This document shows positions 1 through 5,409 of a stretch of 6,305 nt of DNA, in pieces; position 1 is the first letter of the stretch, and each line of letters opens with the position of its first letter. The position numbers and the translations under genes were made by a program. The stretch comes from an uncultured bacterium (GTDB lineage Bacteria > Pseudomonadota > Gammaproteobacteria > Burkholderiales > Burkholderiaceae_D), in contig CAIQLE010000268.1 in assembly GCA_903872555.1 (NCBI GenBank), forward strand, positions 1-6,305, read 5' to 3'. The notes beneath the pieces were generated by a model. That model was not told the origin of the DNA, ran no database searches, and saw only the letters and a list, made by a program, of their open reading frames with translations.

Positions 1-4
1 ATAT

Positions 5-60
5 AGCCGGGTACAGGTGTCGACTGTCCGCGACGGCACCTGAGCCCGGCTAAGTTTTTT
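5..60 (+). terminator. Rho-independent terminator of a gene upstream of the window
   Basis: A long GC-rich hairpin is followed by six T residues. The outer stem AGCCGGG (5-11) pairs with CCCGGCT (45-51). After a 2x2 internal loop the stem continues with CAGGTG (14-19) against CACCTG (37-42), and the apex can form a few further CG pairs. The T run is at 55-60, so the signal reads on the plus strand and must serve a gene ending left of position 1. Its minus-strand exit is only ATAT within the window, so use as a bidirectional terminator for the convergent nemA is possible but not shown. Confidence 0.85.
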
Positions 61-69
61 GTGATTTAC

Positions 70-113
70 GTTGAACTTATGTTGAAGTTATATTGAAGTT
101 ATTTTGAAGTTTA
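70..113. repeat. Four-copy 11-bp tandem repeat
   Basis: Four contiguous 11-bp units can be read: GTTGAACTTAT (70-80), GTTGAAGTTAT (81-91), ATTGAAGTTAT (92-102) and TTTGAAGTTTA (103-113). The core TTGAA(C/G)TT recurs at exactly 11-bp steps, close to one helical turn. The array sits between a plus-strand terminator and the 3' end of the minus-strand reductase gene, where a promoter function is not expected. It could be a slippage-expanded minisatellite or a phased protein-binding array; the sequence does not decide. Confidence 0.8.
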
Positions 114-148
114 GAATCAGTCAGGCCAAAGCTTCAGTCAGTCTCCGC

Positions 149-1261
149 TCAAACAGGCAGCGCAGGATAATCAATATAGCCCTCAGGTCCCGGCGCATAA
201 AAAGTCTTAGGGTTAGGCAGGTTCAGCGGCGCATCTTGCTTGAGTCGGTCAACCAGATCCGGGTTGGCAATGAATGCTCTGCCAAAAGCAATCGCATCGG
301 CACGGCCAGCGCTAATTGCATCAATCGCCATCTCGCGGTCATAACCATTGTTGGCAATGTAAGTGCCCTTGAATGCTTGTCTCGCCCAAGAAAAATCAAA
401 GCCTGTGAGATCGCGCGGCCCACCTGTAGCACCTTCAACAAAATGAATGAAGGCTATGCCGCGCTGATTCAATGCTTCGATCAGATAAGCAAAGACCGCC
501 TGTGGATTGGTATCCGACAAATCATTTGCCGGCGTGACTGGCGAGAGGCGGATACCCACCCTGCCCGCACCAATCTCTGCGACCACCGCATCGATAACTT
601 CCAGCGCAAAGCGGCAACGGTTTTCTACTGAACCACCATAGGCGTCAGTGCGCTTGTTTGCGCCGTCGCGTAAAAACTGATCGATCAGATAGCCATTCGC
701 ACCATGGATTTCCACACCATCAAAACCCGCGCGTAGCGCATTAGCTGCGCCGTGACGATATTCATTCACGATAGTCGCGATCTCAGTGATGGACAGCTCA
801 CGCGGTTCAGGCATCTCTACTTTGCCATTGCGAGTGTAAGCCGTCAGATTGGCACGCACAGGGGATGGCGCTACCGGTTGCACACCACCGGTCAGGTCAG
901 GATGCGAGATACGGCCTACATGCCAGATCTGCGCAATGATTTTTGAACCAGCTTCATGCACGGCCTTAGTGATCGGCTTCCAGCCCTCGACCTGTGCATC
1001 GGAATAAATACCCGGCGTCGCCATATAGCCTTTGCCTACCGGTGAAACCTGTGTGCCTTCGCTGATGATCAGCCCTGCACCGCTGCGCTGACGGTAGTAC
1101 TCAATATTCATCGCACTGCCTGGAATATCACCGGCCGCTTCATCGGCACGGCAACGCGTCAAGGGTGCCATCACGACGCGATTGGCAAGCTCCAGATCAC
1201 CGATGCGTACAGGCTGGAAAAGTTTGATGGTGGAGAGTTCATTTGACATGGCGTGGCTCAT
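149..1261 (-). CDS. nemA: NemA-type flavin-dependent ene-reductase (Old Yellow Enzyme family)
   Basis: Cytosolic FMN-dependent, NAD(P)H-using reductase of activated C=C bonds and nitro compounds; E. coli NemA acts on N-ethylmaleimide and related electrophiles. The 370-aa product spans a complete TIM-barrel of usual family length. Visible motifs are the PLTR FMN-site segment (residues 33-36), Q111 and WHVGR (113-117), the substrate-binding HGAN with the active-site Tyr (H186, N189, Y191), the RTDAYGGSVENR segment (204-215), R238, and the AFGR phosphate-binding segment (325-328). It ends with the typical EGYIDYP tail. Two starts are possible, ATG at 1261 and ATG at 1249. Neither has a good Shine-Dalgarno, and family N-termini resemble the shorter form equally well. 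The gene is divergent from gloA; in E. coli nemA and gloA lie together under NemR. No nemR-like gene is in the window. Confidence 0.9.
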   Translation of the reverse strand: MSHAMSNELSTIKLFQPVRIGDLELANRVVMAPLTRCRADEAAGDIPGSAMNIEYYRQRSGAGLIISEGTQVSPVGKGYMATPGIYSDAQVEGWKPITKAVHEAGSKIIAQIWHVGRISHPDLTGGVQPVAPSPVRANLTAYTRNGKVEMPEPRELSITEIATIVNEYRHGAANALRAGFDGVEIHGANGYLIDQFLRDGANKRTDAYGGSVENRCRFALEVIDAVVAEIGAGRVGIRLSPVTPANDLSDTNPQAVFAYLIEALNQRGIAFIHFVEGATGGPRDLTGFDFSWARQAFKGTYIANNGYDREMAIDAISAGRADAIAFGRAFIANPDLVDRLKQDAPLNLPNPKTFYAPGPEGYIDYPALPV

Positions 1262-1281
1262 TTTCAGTGGAATTATTTTTA

Positions 1282-1309
1282 TTGCGATCTGTATTTAAAC
1301 CCATACACT
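1282..1309 (+). promoter_or_regulatory. Candidate sigma70 promoter toward the small ORF and gloA
   Basis: A -35-like TTGCGA (1282-1287) and a -10-like TACACT (1304-1309) are separated by 16 bp, each matching the consensus at four of six positions. Initiation would be near 1316, just before the AAAGGAGG ribosome site at 1327-1334. The -10 lies inside the 1293-1318 inverted repeat, so a bound repressor would block it. Predicted by eye only. Confidence 0.35.
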
Positions 1310-1318
1310 GGTTTAAAT
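1293..1318. promoter_or_regulatory. Perfect 9-bp inverted repeat, candidate shared nemA/gloA operator
   Basis: ATTTAAACC (1293-1301) and GGTTTAAAT (1310-1318) are exact reverse complements separated by 8 bp. The dyad lies 32 bp from the nemA start and 24 bp before the small ORF start, covering both candidate -10 boxes. Dyads in this position are typical operators for dimeric regulators. E. coli nemA is controlled by the TetR-family repressor NemR, whose site is also a dyad with CC/GG inner ends as I recall it, but this site is not identical. The T run after the right arm also permits a weak AU-rich terminator reading. Confidence 0.5.
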
Positions 1319-1328
1319 TTTTTAACAA
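1300..1328 (-). promoter_or_regulatory. Candidate sigma70 promoter toward nemA
   Basis: Read on the minus strand, TTGTTA (1328-1323) is followed after exactly 17 bp by TATGGG (1305-1300), a weak -10 match. It would give nemA a leader of about 30-50 nt. Its -10 overlaps that of the plus-strand candidate promoter and lies within the same inverted repeat. The match quality is modest. Confidence 0.25.
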
Positions 1329-1341
1329 AGGAGGCAGGATT

Positions 1342-1464
1342 ATGCGTCATTTACCTTACCTGCGTGATACACCGATCAGCGCTGATGGCTATGTTGGAGC
1401 CAGGCGAAAATTATCAAATTCGATATTTTTACGGATGATGCAGGCCTGCGCCATCGTATGCTAA
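1342..1464 (+). CDS. Small ORF (40 aa) of unknown function with a perfect Shine-Dalgarno
   Basis: AAAGGAGG (1327-1334) stands 7 nt before ATG 1342, the strongest plus-strand ribosome site in the window. It opens a 40-codon frame beginning MRHLPYLRDTP and ending QACAIVC before TAA. The peptide is basic, with two Cys in its last six residues and a mildly hydrophobic C-terminal third; no domain is recognised and no signal peptide is evident. It lies in the leader of gloA, 52 nt before the gloA start. It may be a genuine small protein, a leader peptide controlling gloA, or the remnant of a decayed gene whose later part is open in other frames. The ribosome site favours translation; conservation is unknown. 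Confidence 0.45.
   Translation: MRHLPYLRDTPISADGYVGARRKLSNSIFLRMMQACAIVC
1375..1386. repeat. Perfect 12-bp palindrome
   Basis: ATCAGCGCTGAT is an exact 12-bp palindrome inside the small ORF. It could be a regulator site or a small hairpin element in the gloA leader. It is short enough to arise by chance, but it sits with two other dyads in the same 255-bp interval. Confidence 0.4.
1434..1455. repeat. 22-bp interrupted palindrome in the gloA leader
   Basis: A perfect core GCAGGCCTGC (1440-1449) is flanked, after two mismatched pairs on each side, by GATG (1434-1437) and CATC (1452-1455), giving 18 of 22 symmetric positions. It overlaps the end of the 40-codon ORF and lies 62 nt before the gloA start. 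It could be an operator or, in RNA, a compact hairpin. Confidence 0.4.
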
Positions 1465-1516
1465 AAAATGAAGTCAGAATTACAATGGCTTTTTATTTAG
1501 CCACTGAGTATCCATC

Positions 1517-1936
1517 ATGAAATATCTGCACACCATGGTCAGGGTCACTGACCTCGAAGCCTCCATCCGCTTTTATCGCGATGCACTGGGTCTGGAACTG
1601 GTACGTCAATATGAGGTAGCTGCCGGTCGCTTTACGCTCGCCTACCTGGCTGCTCCGAATGATCCTGAGGCTGAACTTGAACTCACCTACAACTGGGATC
1701 CTGAAGAGCTCACAGGTGCCCGTAATTTCGGCCATGTAGCCTATGCAGTCGAAAATATCTATGAGATGTGTGAACGGCTGCAATCCCATGGTGTGACCAT
1801 ATTGCGCCCACCACGCGACGGTCGCATGGCCTTCATACGCTCACCTGACAATATCTCTATTGAGCTGCTGCAAAGCGGGCCATCCTTGCCGCCTGCCGAA
1901 CCCTGGGCTTCCATGCCCAATATCGGTCAATGGTGA
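1517..1936 (+). CDS. gloA: Lactoylglutathione lyase (glyoxalase I)
   Basis: Converts the hemithioacetal of methylglyoxal and glutathione to S-lactoylglutathione in the cytosol, the first step of glyoxalase detoxification. The 139-aa product has the two VOC-fold beta-alpha-beta-beta-beta modules. The N-terminal half carries H5 in MKYLHTMVRV and E55 in ELTYNW. The second half carries H73 in FGHVAYAV and E116 in NISIELLQ. These match the four metal ligands of the E. coli Ni-dependent enzyme. The loop before the last ligand is shorter than in E. coli and reads PRDGRMAFIRSPDN, so a related VOC lyase cannot be excluded. ATG 1517 has only a weak GAG upstream. A 20-codon frame (1458-1520) ends by ATGA overlap with this start and could aid initiation. 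The next gene overlaps the 3' end by 7 bp, indicating one transcript. Confidence 0.85.
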   Translation: MKYLHTMVRVTDLEASIRFYRDALGLELVRQYEVAAGRFTLAYLAAPNDPEAELELTYNWDPEELTGARNFGHVAYAVENIYEMCERLQSHGVTILRPPRDGRMAFIRSPDNISIELLQSGPSLPPAEPWASMPNIGQW

Positions 1937-2256
1937 TCAAAGCAAAACATCATGTGTATGTCATAGAGCTGTCCAAAGACGTGCTCTATGAATCAAAATT
2001 CAAGAAGGCCAATCCGGATTACCAGAGCGGCCAGCCTTGTGTGTATGTAGGCATGACGGGTCTGGATCCCGATCTGCGCTTTGATAAGCATAAGGCCGGC
2101 ATACAGGCCAATAAATACGCGCAAGAATATGGCCTGCAGTTGCTGCCGGAGTTGTACGAGGAGTACAACCCCATGCCGTATGAGGATGCGAAGTATATGG
2201 AGGTCGATCTGGCGATACGCTTACGCGAAGCGGGATTCGGTGTGTGGCAGGCTTAG
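1930..2256 (+). CDS. Small GIY-YIG-like protein, translationally coupled to gloA
   Basis: The 108-aa product carries a diverged GIY-YIG nuclease signature: VYV (9-11) for GIY, VYVG with the following MTG (38-44) for YIG, then R50 and H54 in the RFDKH segment. E91 lies in a helix-like stretch (MEVDLAIRLREAG), where the family has its catalytic metal-binding Glu. All key positions appear to be kept, so a nuclease is possible, but the spacing between the two tripeptides (about 26 residues) is longer than usual and no DNA-binding domain is attached. The ATG lies inside the last codons of gloA, with a 7-bp overlap and no Shine-Dalgarno of its own, implying coupled translation. E. coli gloA is also followed by a nuclease gene (rnt), which is unrelated in fold. 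Substrate and role are unknown. Confidence 0.65.
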   Translation: MVIKAKHHVYVIELSKDVLYESKFKKANPDYQSGQPCVYVGMTGLDPDLRFDKHKAGIQANKYAQEYGLQLLPELYEEYNPMPYEDAKYMEVDLAIRLREAGFGVWQA

Positions 2257-2290
2257 TTCAGCCGATCATGCCGCAGCTAATTCACGTAGT

Positions 2291-2635
2291 TCATGCACGC
2301 ATATCCACCGTACCGCCGGTGATGAATGAATGCCTGTCATTATGCTCAGCCTTGGTTCTGGGAAGTGGCGCGTAGCTTTCAGTACGCTGGGCAGGCTGCG
2401 GACGCTGAGCCTGCTGAGTTACAGGCGCTTTTTGCCCAGCCTGATGGGCATTCAGTTGTTCTTTATTTTGAATCTGTGTTTTGACGACGGCTTTTTCTAC
2501 AGCGCGTGCCGGCGCTTTGTCCTGCACCTTGACCATCTCCTGAGCCAGAGAATTCTGGTTCAGATTTTTTTTATAGGTCGTCAGTCCCTGATTGCGGTTC
2601 TGATAAAGGTCGGAAGAGGTTTTAATCGCAGGCAT
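2291..2635 (-). CDS. Gln-rich, probably disordered 114-aa hypothetical protein
   Basis: Not recognised. The protein starts MPAIKTSSDLYQNRNQG, has about 15 Gln, many Ala, Lys and Pro, and no Cys or Trp. Its middle (about 65-85) is Q/P/A-rich and low in complexity; the C-terminus ends TGGTVDMRA. There is no signal peptide or membrane segment, and intrinsic disorder is likely. The start at 2635 is chosen over an in-frame ATG at 2662 because AGGAGGG sits exactly 7 nt before it. Codons 21-24 contain a run of eight A (T8 on the plus strand at 2565-2572), including the slippery pattern A AAA AAT in frame, so slippage is conceivable. The gene converges on the GIY-YIG gene with 34 bp between stops and is divergent from the winged-helix gene. 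Confidence 0.65.
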   Translation of the reverse strand: MPAIKTSSDLYQNRNQGLTTYKKNLNQNSLAQEMVKVQDKAPARAVEKAVVKTQIQNKEQLNAHQAGQKAPVTQQAQRPQPAQRTESYAPLPRTKAEHNDRHSFITGGTVDMRA

Positions 2636-2642
2636 ATGAATT

Positions 2643-2649
2643 CCCTCCT
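2643..2649 (-). promoter_or_regulatory. Consensus ribosome binding site that fixes the 2635 start
   Basis: On the minus strand AGGAGGG occupies 2649-2643 and is followed by a 7-nt spacer and ATG at 2635. An earlier in-frame ATG at 2662 would place this site inside the coding region. Its optimal spacing argues that the shorter frame is translated. Confidence 0.8.
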
Positions 2650-2735
2650 GATTTTTAGCCAACTGGTGACTATGATGCGGACTGCTTCTATGCTACCGCA
2701 GTTCGATCTGAACTCAGGCAGTTTATGCGCATTCT

Positions 2736-2754
2736 TAAATCATTGATTTATAAT
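2736..2754 (+). promoter_or_regulatory. TATAAT box overlapped by a 15-bp palindrome
   Basis: TAAATCA-T-TGATTTA (2736-2750) is a perfect odd palindrome whose right end overlaps TATAAT (2749-2754), an exact -10 consensus. No good -35 is present at the right distance, which would suit an activated or otherwise weak promoter. Transcription from here would begin near 2761, giving the winged-helix gene a leader of about 57 nt. The small DNA-binding-type protein encoded downstream could bind the palindrome and regulate itself, which is inference. Confidence 0.45.
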
Positions 2755-2817
2755 GAGAGAACGCAGTTAATATTATCAATATTGCACCATCGCGCTATTC
2801 AAGCGCCGGAGGGTGAA

Positions 2818-3084
2818 ATGCATATTTTATCGATTAAAGATATTCAGCTGATCGTCCATCTGGTCGAGACGGGCGAGGTTTTGTCTGATATCAAAGACCG
2901 CGAGAAACAAGTCGACAGTCTGGTACGCATGGGCTATCTGCGCCCTTTACGCGGCGTGTTCGCTTTGACTGAGCTGGGTGAAAAAACAGCCAACTCACTT
3001 CAGATGCGTCACTTCGTTCCTGCCATGATGGTGACCGGGGCAGCGCTTGAAGCGGGCCAGGCACCCGCACTTGAAACGGCCTGA
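2818..3084 (+). CDS. Small winged-helix DNA-binding-like protein (88 aa)
   Basis: From MHILSIKDIQ the product reads as one compact winged helix-turn-helix. A first helix (about 4-19, ending HLVETGE) is followed by a helix-turn-helix (about 20-43, ending DSLVRMGYL), then a beta wing (RPLRGVFALTELGEK, 44-58). A short hydrophobic and Ala-rich tail follows. The GYL...G.F.LTELG pattern is common in MarR/PadR-like folds, but the exact family is not assigned. The start at 2818 is preferred over ATG 2725 because GGAGGG lies 4 nt before it and because the TATAAT box at 2749 would fall inside the longer frame. The longer version would add 31 residues. The gene is convergent with the kinase gene and has no obvious operon partner. 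Confidence 0.65.
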   Translation: MHILSIKDIQLIVHLVETGEVLSDIKDREKQVDSLVRMGYLRPLRGVFALTELGEKTANSLQMRHFVPAMMVTGAALEAGQAPALETA

Positions 3085-3151
3085 GTCACTTAGGACTCAA
3101 ACCCGGCAATTAATTTATCTGCTTGTCTGCCTGTGCGCTTCAGTTCAGGCA
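3082..3151. other. Convergent intergenic stretch with two short hairpins
   Basis: TGAGTC (3082-3087, overlapping the winged-helix gene stop) pairs with GACTCA (3094-3099) around a 6-nt loop. TGCCTG (3128-3133) pairs with CAGGCA (3146-3151), ending 4 nt beyond the kinase stop. Neither is followed by a T run on the strand that needs it. They are candidate weak or factor-assisted terminators or 3'-end stabilising structures, nothing firmer. Confidence 0.3.
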
Positions 3152-3154
3152 TCT

Positions 3155-4630
3155 CTATCCACGCGTTGTTTCAGACAGATCCACCTCAGTCAACTCCGTT
3201 TCTGCCAGCTGCTGAAACGGCATAGGCTCTTTCACCAGAATCACCGTACAAGGTGCATGCATGGCGACCTTGATCGGCACGGTGGCAACAAACCTCTGCA
3301 TAGACAGGCCGTGCGTCGCAGCGCCCATAATGATCAGACTCACGTTATTGCCTTCGGCATAGCGCAACAGAGCCTGAGCCACATCGCCTGATTCCAGCAC
3401 ATGGAACGATACCTGATGGCTGTAGAGATCAATCCCCTCTGCCCATTTCCTGAAACTGGTCAGATGATGTCGCTGCAACCAGGTCTCGCTGCGTTCTTTG
3501 TCACTGCTGCTAGTGAGACTGGAACTCACCACCGTCACCACCGCCAGTCGTGCGCCGGGACGCGTTCCCAGTGAGCGTGCGACGGCCTGCCTGAGCGCAT
3601 ACATGGTGACGTCACTTACATCATTGTTCGGAATGGCCACCATCACGATTGGTACTTCAGCAATTTGTTGTGATGGCAAAGGGCTGGCCTGATACTGCAT
3701 GCCAGCTGCGCGCAGCCAGCGTTTGAAATGCCACCAGAAACCCCGGCCTTGGGTCTGTCTTCCACGTGCAGTGATGGCCACCTGATCCGGATTATTCAAA
3801 TCAAACATCAGGTGCGCAGCTGAGGGATAACGGTGGTCGGCCTGAGGCTCGAGGCAACGCAATATGATTTCCTGCAACCACTCAGGCAAATCAGTACGCC
3901 AGACACGTGGCGGTGCAGGACTCATCCACAGTCGCTGGCGCAAGCCGCCAGTCGTTACAGGTGATCCGAACGGCAGTTCGCCCGTGGCCATTTCATACAA
4001 CATCACGCCTATGGCAAACACATCGGAGCGCGGATCACCGCGCACGCCCACCACTTGTTCCGGTGCGATCCAGCTTGGCGAGCCTACGGCTTTACGAAAT
4101 TCTTCTGCCAGCAGATCAGGATAATCCGCATGACATGACAATCCAAAATCCAGCAGCACCACTCTGCCGTCCTGCGTAATCAGCGCATTCGCTGGTTTTA
4201 AATCCAGATGACATGCGTTTTGCTGATGCATGCTATGAACCGCCTGCGCAAGCTTGGCACCCATCTCTGCTATGGCATGCACCGGTATGGCTTCACGCTT
4301 ATCCGTAAAGGTTTTAGCCCAGGCTTCCAGCGTGATGCCCTGCAGATGCTCCATCACCAGATAGGGAATGCGATCGAGATCCCCGGCTGCGACAAAACGC
4401 GGCACATGCGTACCATGCAGTACTTGCAGCAGCTGATGCTCAATCTCAAAGCCGACAATATTTTCGCTGCCATCACCTTCGCGCATCAAGGGTACTTTCA
4501 TCACCATAGGAAATGGCGACTCGCGACCATCGGCATACGTGACTTCATAAATGCGTGCCATAGCACCGGCATGCAGACAGTCACCTATCAAAAATCCATC
4601 CAGTTCTGTTCCTGAATCCAGTCGGCTCAT
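3155..4630 (-). CDS. Ser/Thr protein kinase fused to a C-terminal universal stress protein domain
   Basis: The 491-aa soluble protein has an N-terminal Hanks-type kinase domain (about 10-280). Its glycine loop is degenerate (LHAGAMARIYEV, 19-30). K45 in VMKV is the ATP lysine, E62 or E64 the helix-C Glu, HLDLKPAN (141-148) the catalytic loop with D143 and N148, DFG is at 161-163, APE at 189-191, D203 is in SDVFAIGV and R267 near the end. All catalytic residues are kept, so activity is expected. After a linker, about 326-467 resembles a Usp domain ending HAPCTVILVKE. The usual G-x2-G-x9-G(S/T) nucleotide motif is degraded (MGAATHG then AT at 449-450), so ATP binding there is doubtful. No membrane segment is visible. 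The start overlaps the phosphoesterase stop as ATGA and has GGAG about 8 nt upstream. The likely role is phospho-signalling under stress; the substrate is unknown. Confidence 0.88.
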   Translation of the reverse strand: MSRLDSGTELDGFLIGDCLHAGAMARIYEVTYADGRESPFPMVMKVPLMREGDGSENIVGFEIEHQLLQVLHGTHVPRFVAAGDLDRIPYLVMEHLQGITLEAWAKTFTDKREAIPVHAIAEMGAKLAQAVHSMHQQNACHLDLKPANALITQDGRVVLLDFGLSCHADYPDLLAEEFRKAVGSPSWIAPEQVVGVRGDPRSDVFAIGVMLYEMATGELPFGSPVTTGGLRQRLWMSPAPPRVWRTDLPEWLQEIILRCLEPQADHRYPSAAHLMFDLNNPDQVAITARGRQTQGRGFWWHFKRWLRAAGMQYQASPLPSQQIAEVPIVMVAIPNNDVSDVTMYALRQAVARSLGTRPGARLAVVTVVSSSLTSSSDKERSETWLQRHHLTSFRKWAEGIDLYSHQVSFHVLESGDVAQALLRYAEGNNVSLIIMGAATHGLSMQRFVATVPIKVAMHAPCTVILVKEPMPFQQLAETELTEVDLSETTRG

Positions 4631-5379
4631 CGTCCGCTCTCCAGTCGTGTAGCTAATATTTCGGGCAGACCTGCTGCACGTATCTCACGCACGACCGACA
4701 GATGGTCGTAGCTGATGCGATGAAAAGTCAGTGTCTTAGCATCCAGATTCAGCAAAGCATAATTAGCACGCGTATCAGCATCACGCGGCTGTCCGACCGA
4801 GCCGACCGTAGCCAGCCAGTGGCGATGCGGCCCCACAGGAATAGCCACACCGGCACGTGGCGCGAACGGCATCAGCTGACGCCCTGTGCCACGGTAGTAC
4901 AGCGATTGATGATGCACGTGCCCGCCGAAGACATAACGAATGTCTGCTTGCTGACAGGCCGCATCCATACTGCGTGCTGCCAGTCGTTCATCCAGCACGT
5001 AATGCCAGCGCTCCGGTGCTTCTGCCGTTGCATGCACCAGAAATACACTGCCCAGCGTGGCAGTCAGAGGCAGCTGCGCCAGCCAAGCACGCTGACTGTC
5101 ATCCAGATGATCAAAGGTCCAGGCACGCGTCAGCTCGGCCCAGGTGATTTCAGCTGAGGCGGCATCACTGGAAATAACATCATGATTGCCGCGCAAAATA
5201 ATCGCACCCTGTGCCTGCAGTTCACGGCAACGCTGCACCACTTCAGCCGGATGAGGACCGTAGCCCACCAGATCCCCCAGCACTGCGAAAGTGTCCGCAC
5301 CTTGCGCACGTGCATGCGCAAGGCAGGCATCGAAGGCCGGCAGGTTGGCATGCAGATCTGAAAAAAGCGCGAGTTTCAA
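4627..5379 (-). CDS. Calcineurin-like metallophosphoesterase with a TTG start
   Basis: The 250-aa cytosolic protein has the complete dimetal phosphoesterase signature: D8 and H10 in FSDLHAN, GDLVGYGP (35-42), GNHD (64-67), H116 in LVHA, GGHVHHQ (152-158) and GSVGQPRD (193-200). This places it in the MJ0936/YfcE-like group, whose members hydrolyse phosphodiesters or phosphoproteins; the natural substrate is not readable. The initiation codon is TTG at 5379. No ATG or GTG occurs between it and an in-frame TGA 42 nt upstream, and the DxH motif begins at residue 8, so TTG is effectively forced. The ribosome site is poor. The gene lies 44 bp behind the RND pump gene and overlaps the kinase start by 4 bp, so kinase translation should depend on it. 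It may reverse the kinase's phosphorylations, by inference. Confidence 0.85.
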   Translation of the reverse strand: MKLALFSDLHANLPAFDACLAHARAQGADTFAVLGDLVGYGPHPAEVVQRCRELQAQGAIILRGNHDVISSDAASAEITWAELTRAWTFDHLDDSQRAWLAQLPLTATLGSVFLVHATAEAPERWHYVLDERLAARSMDAACQQADIRYVFGGHVHHQSLYYRGTGRQLMPFAPRAGVAIPVGPHRHWLATVGSVGQPRDADTRANYALLNLDAKTLTFHRISYDHLSVVREIRAAGLPEILATRLESGR

Positions 5380-5409
5380 GTAGGGCGTCTTTCTAAAGAA
5401 TTTCAGGCT

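Noticed and set aside
70..113. Tandem repeat as a CRISPR array
   Set aside because: The 11-bp units are contiguous with no spacers and no cas gene is present.
104..631. Plus-strand 175-codon open frame
   Set aside because: It lies antisense to the well-supported nemA gene, has no ribosome site and its translation has no recognisable domain.
1293..1323. Inverted repeat plus T run as a plus-strand terminator
   Set aside because: The stem is mostly A/T and no plus-strand gene ends before it; an operator between divergent genes fits better.
2257..2290. Terminator between the convergent GIY-YIG and Gln-rich genes
   Set aside because: Only a 4-bp TTAG/CTAA pairing is found, with no T run.
2662..2662. 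Upstream ATG as start of the Gln-rich protein
   Set aside because: The consensus AGGAGG site lies between this ATG and the one at 2635, at ideal distance from the latter.
4208..5157. Plus-strand open frames opposite the kinase and phosphoesterase genes
   Set aside because: The opposite strand carries complete catalytic motifs; these frames show none and lack initiation signals.
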